From Myxococcota bacterium (GTDB lineage: Bacteria > Myxococcota_A > UBA9160 > UBA4427): a stretch of 64,000 bases of DNA. Below, one piece after another: positions 63,371 through 64,000 of this stretch (within the stretch, counting starts at the first letter, position 1; every line of letters starts with the position of its first letter). Position numbers and translations under genes: made by a program. The notes under the pieces were generated by a model. That model did no database searches, was not told the origin of the DNA, and worked only from the letters and a program-made list of their open reading frames with translations. Location of the stretch: contig JANQEL010000151.1 in the NCBI GenBank assembly GCA_028278345.1, positions 18,375-82,374 of the forward strand, in the 5' to 3' direction.

Positions 63371-64000
63371 ACGTCTCGAAGACGAACTGATTCGGCTGGC
63401 TCGTGCGCAGGGGGCGTTGCGCGAGGTATCGGCGCGGCTGGCGGCGCGGTTCGTGGCGACGCAGGGGTGGAGCCAGTTGGGATTCGCGCGTTTGGGTGAC
63501 CATGCGCGCGAACGGTTGGGAACATCGGCGCGCTCGGTTCGGGATTGGGCTTGCGTGGGGGCACGGTTGGACGAGTTGCCGGAGCTGCGTCGTGCGCTGG
63601 CGTTGGGGCGGTTGCCGTGGAGCAAGGTGAGGTTGCTGACACGGTTCGTTGAGCCGGAGAACGAGCGCGGTTGGATCGGGTACGCCGAGCAGCAGAGTGT
63701 GAAGACGCTCGAGGGGGAACTGCGTGCGGTGGATCGCGGGGCGCTCGAGGCCGGTGCGATGGAGCGCGCGCAAGAGGAGAAGGACACTCGGGTTCGGATC
63801 TCGGTGCCGTTTCCCCTTGCGATGAAGTGGCAGCGTACGAAGAGGCAAGCGAGTCGGATCGAGGGGGTGGAGCTGTCCGCCGGCGAGGTTCCTGCGGGAC
63901 ACGGATCCGGAGGTCTACGAACGCCATCGGGAAGATCCGGCGTGGTTCGCCTCGCCGCATGTTGAGGGGGAAGACAAGGACCGCCAGAAGTGTGCGCGAC
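63330..64000 (+). pseudogene. DUF222/HNH-endonuclease-like protein, frameshifted and cut by window end
   Basis: It begins with GTG at 63330 and reads ADERLEDELIRLARAQGALREVSARLAARF, then WSQLGFARLGDHARERLGTSARSV and RALALGRLPWSKVRLLTRFV. This is the helical N-terminal part of DUF222/13E12-type proteins, which often end in an HNH nuclease domain. Good coding sequence shifts frame at about 63885: the original frame runs into a stop at 63965, while the alternative frame continues FLRDTDPEVYERHREDPAWF to the window edge with no stop. One missing base near 63885-63890 would restore it. The HNH part, if present, lies beyond the window. Confidence 0.6.

Overview
This is 64 kb of high-GC, densely coded chromosome from a Gram-negative bacterium. 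The outer-membrane signs are a KDO-8-phosphate synthase, an MsbA-type lipid exporter, an ELM1-family protein, an LPP20-type lipoprotein and several other lipoprotein or Tat signals. The mix of acyl-CoA dehydrogenase pairs, an SCP2-type thiolase, FabV, FapA and PilZ proteins, and many orphan signalling proteins fits an uncultured deltaproteobacterial-type lineage (Myxococcota or Binatota-like). That placement is inference from gene content only. I saw no tRNA, rRNA, CRISPR array, insertion sequence or phage genes.

Layout. 1-6866: the 3' part of a secreted subtilase, an MscS channel, the MsrPQ methionine sulfoxide repair pair, an orphan histidine kinase and an HD-GYP protein. 7249-17756: an EF-G paralogue, CBS and FapA proteins, an HtrA-like protease, a GT39-type membrane protein, an LPP20 lipoprotein, a PilZ protein with a pseudo-receiver domain, ArfB, and two small charged proteins, one with a palindrome in front of it. 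17773-36893: mostly metabolism, namely an alkyl-sulfatase-like hydrolase, GcvP, a Kef-type antiporter, an exopolysaccharide-initiating sugar transferase, FabV, 3-methyladenine glycosylase, SucA, a leucine dehydrogenase-like enzyme, a PAS histidine kinase, a LOG protein and a PA0069-type radical SAM protein. 37051-42109: two translationally coupled acyl-CoA dehydrogenases, then a phosphodiesterase followed by a recombination scar built from the 3' ends of two nearby genes, then a coupled pair of unknown genes. 42134-47968: a GT-C membrane protein, an ABC-class ATPase coupled to a TPR lipoprotein, and an alpha/beta hydrolase.

47969-62825 is the most interesting part, a lipid and envelope district. 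On the minus strand a tight run goes from a diacylglycerol-kinase-like lipid kinase, through a protein that looks like Tam41 (the mitochondrial phosphatidate cytidylyltransferase), a CPBP membrane protease and an SDR, to an SCP2-type thiolase. Upstream on the same strand lie a CDP-alcohol phosphatidyltransferase with a degenerate nucleotidyltransferase-like N-terminus, a coupled secreted lipocalin-like protein, two nucleotidyltransferases (one resembling phosphocholine or inositol-phosphate cytidylyltransferases) and kdsA. Diverging from kdsA are an MsbA-type ABC exporter and an ELM1 protein. Together these could make phosphatidate, CDP-activate it or a polar head group, join the two and export lipids. 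That pathway is a hypothesis from fold and context.

The last 1.1 kb holds two genes (a Cys-rich lipoprotein and a DUF222/HNH-like protein), each apparently broken by a one-base frameshift. They may be decaying genes or assembly errors near a contig end.
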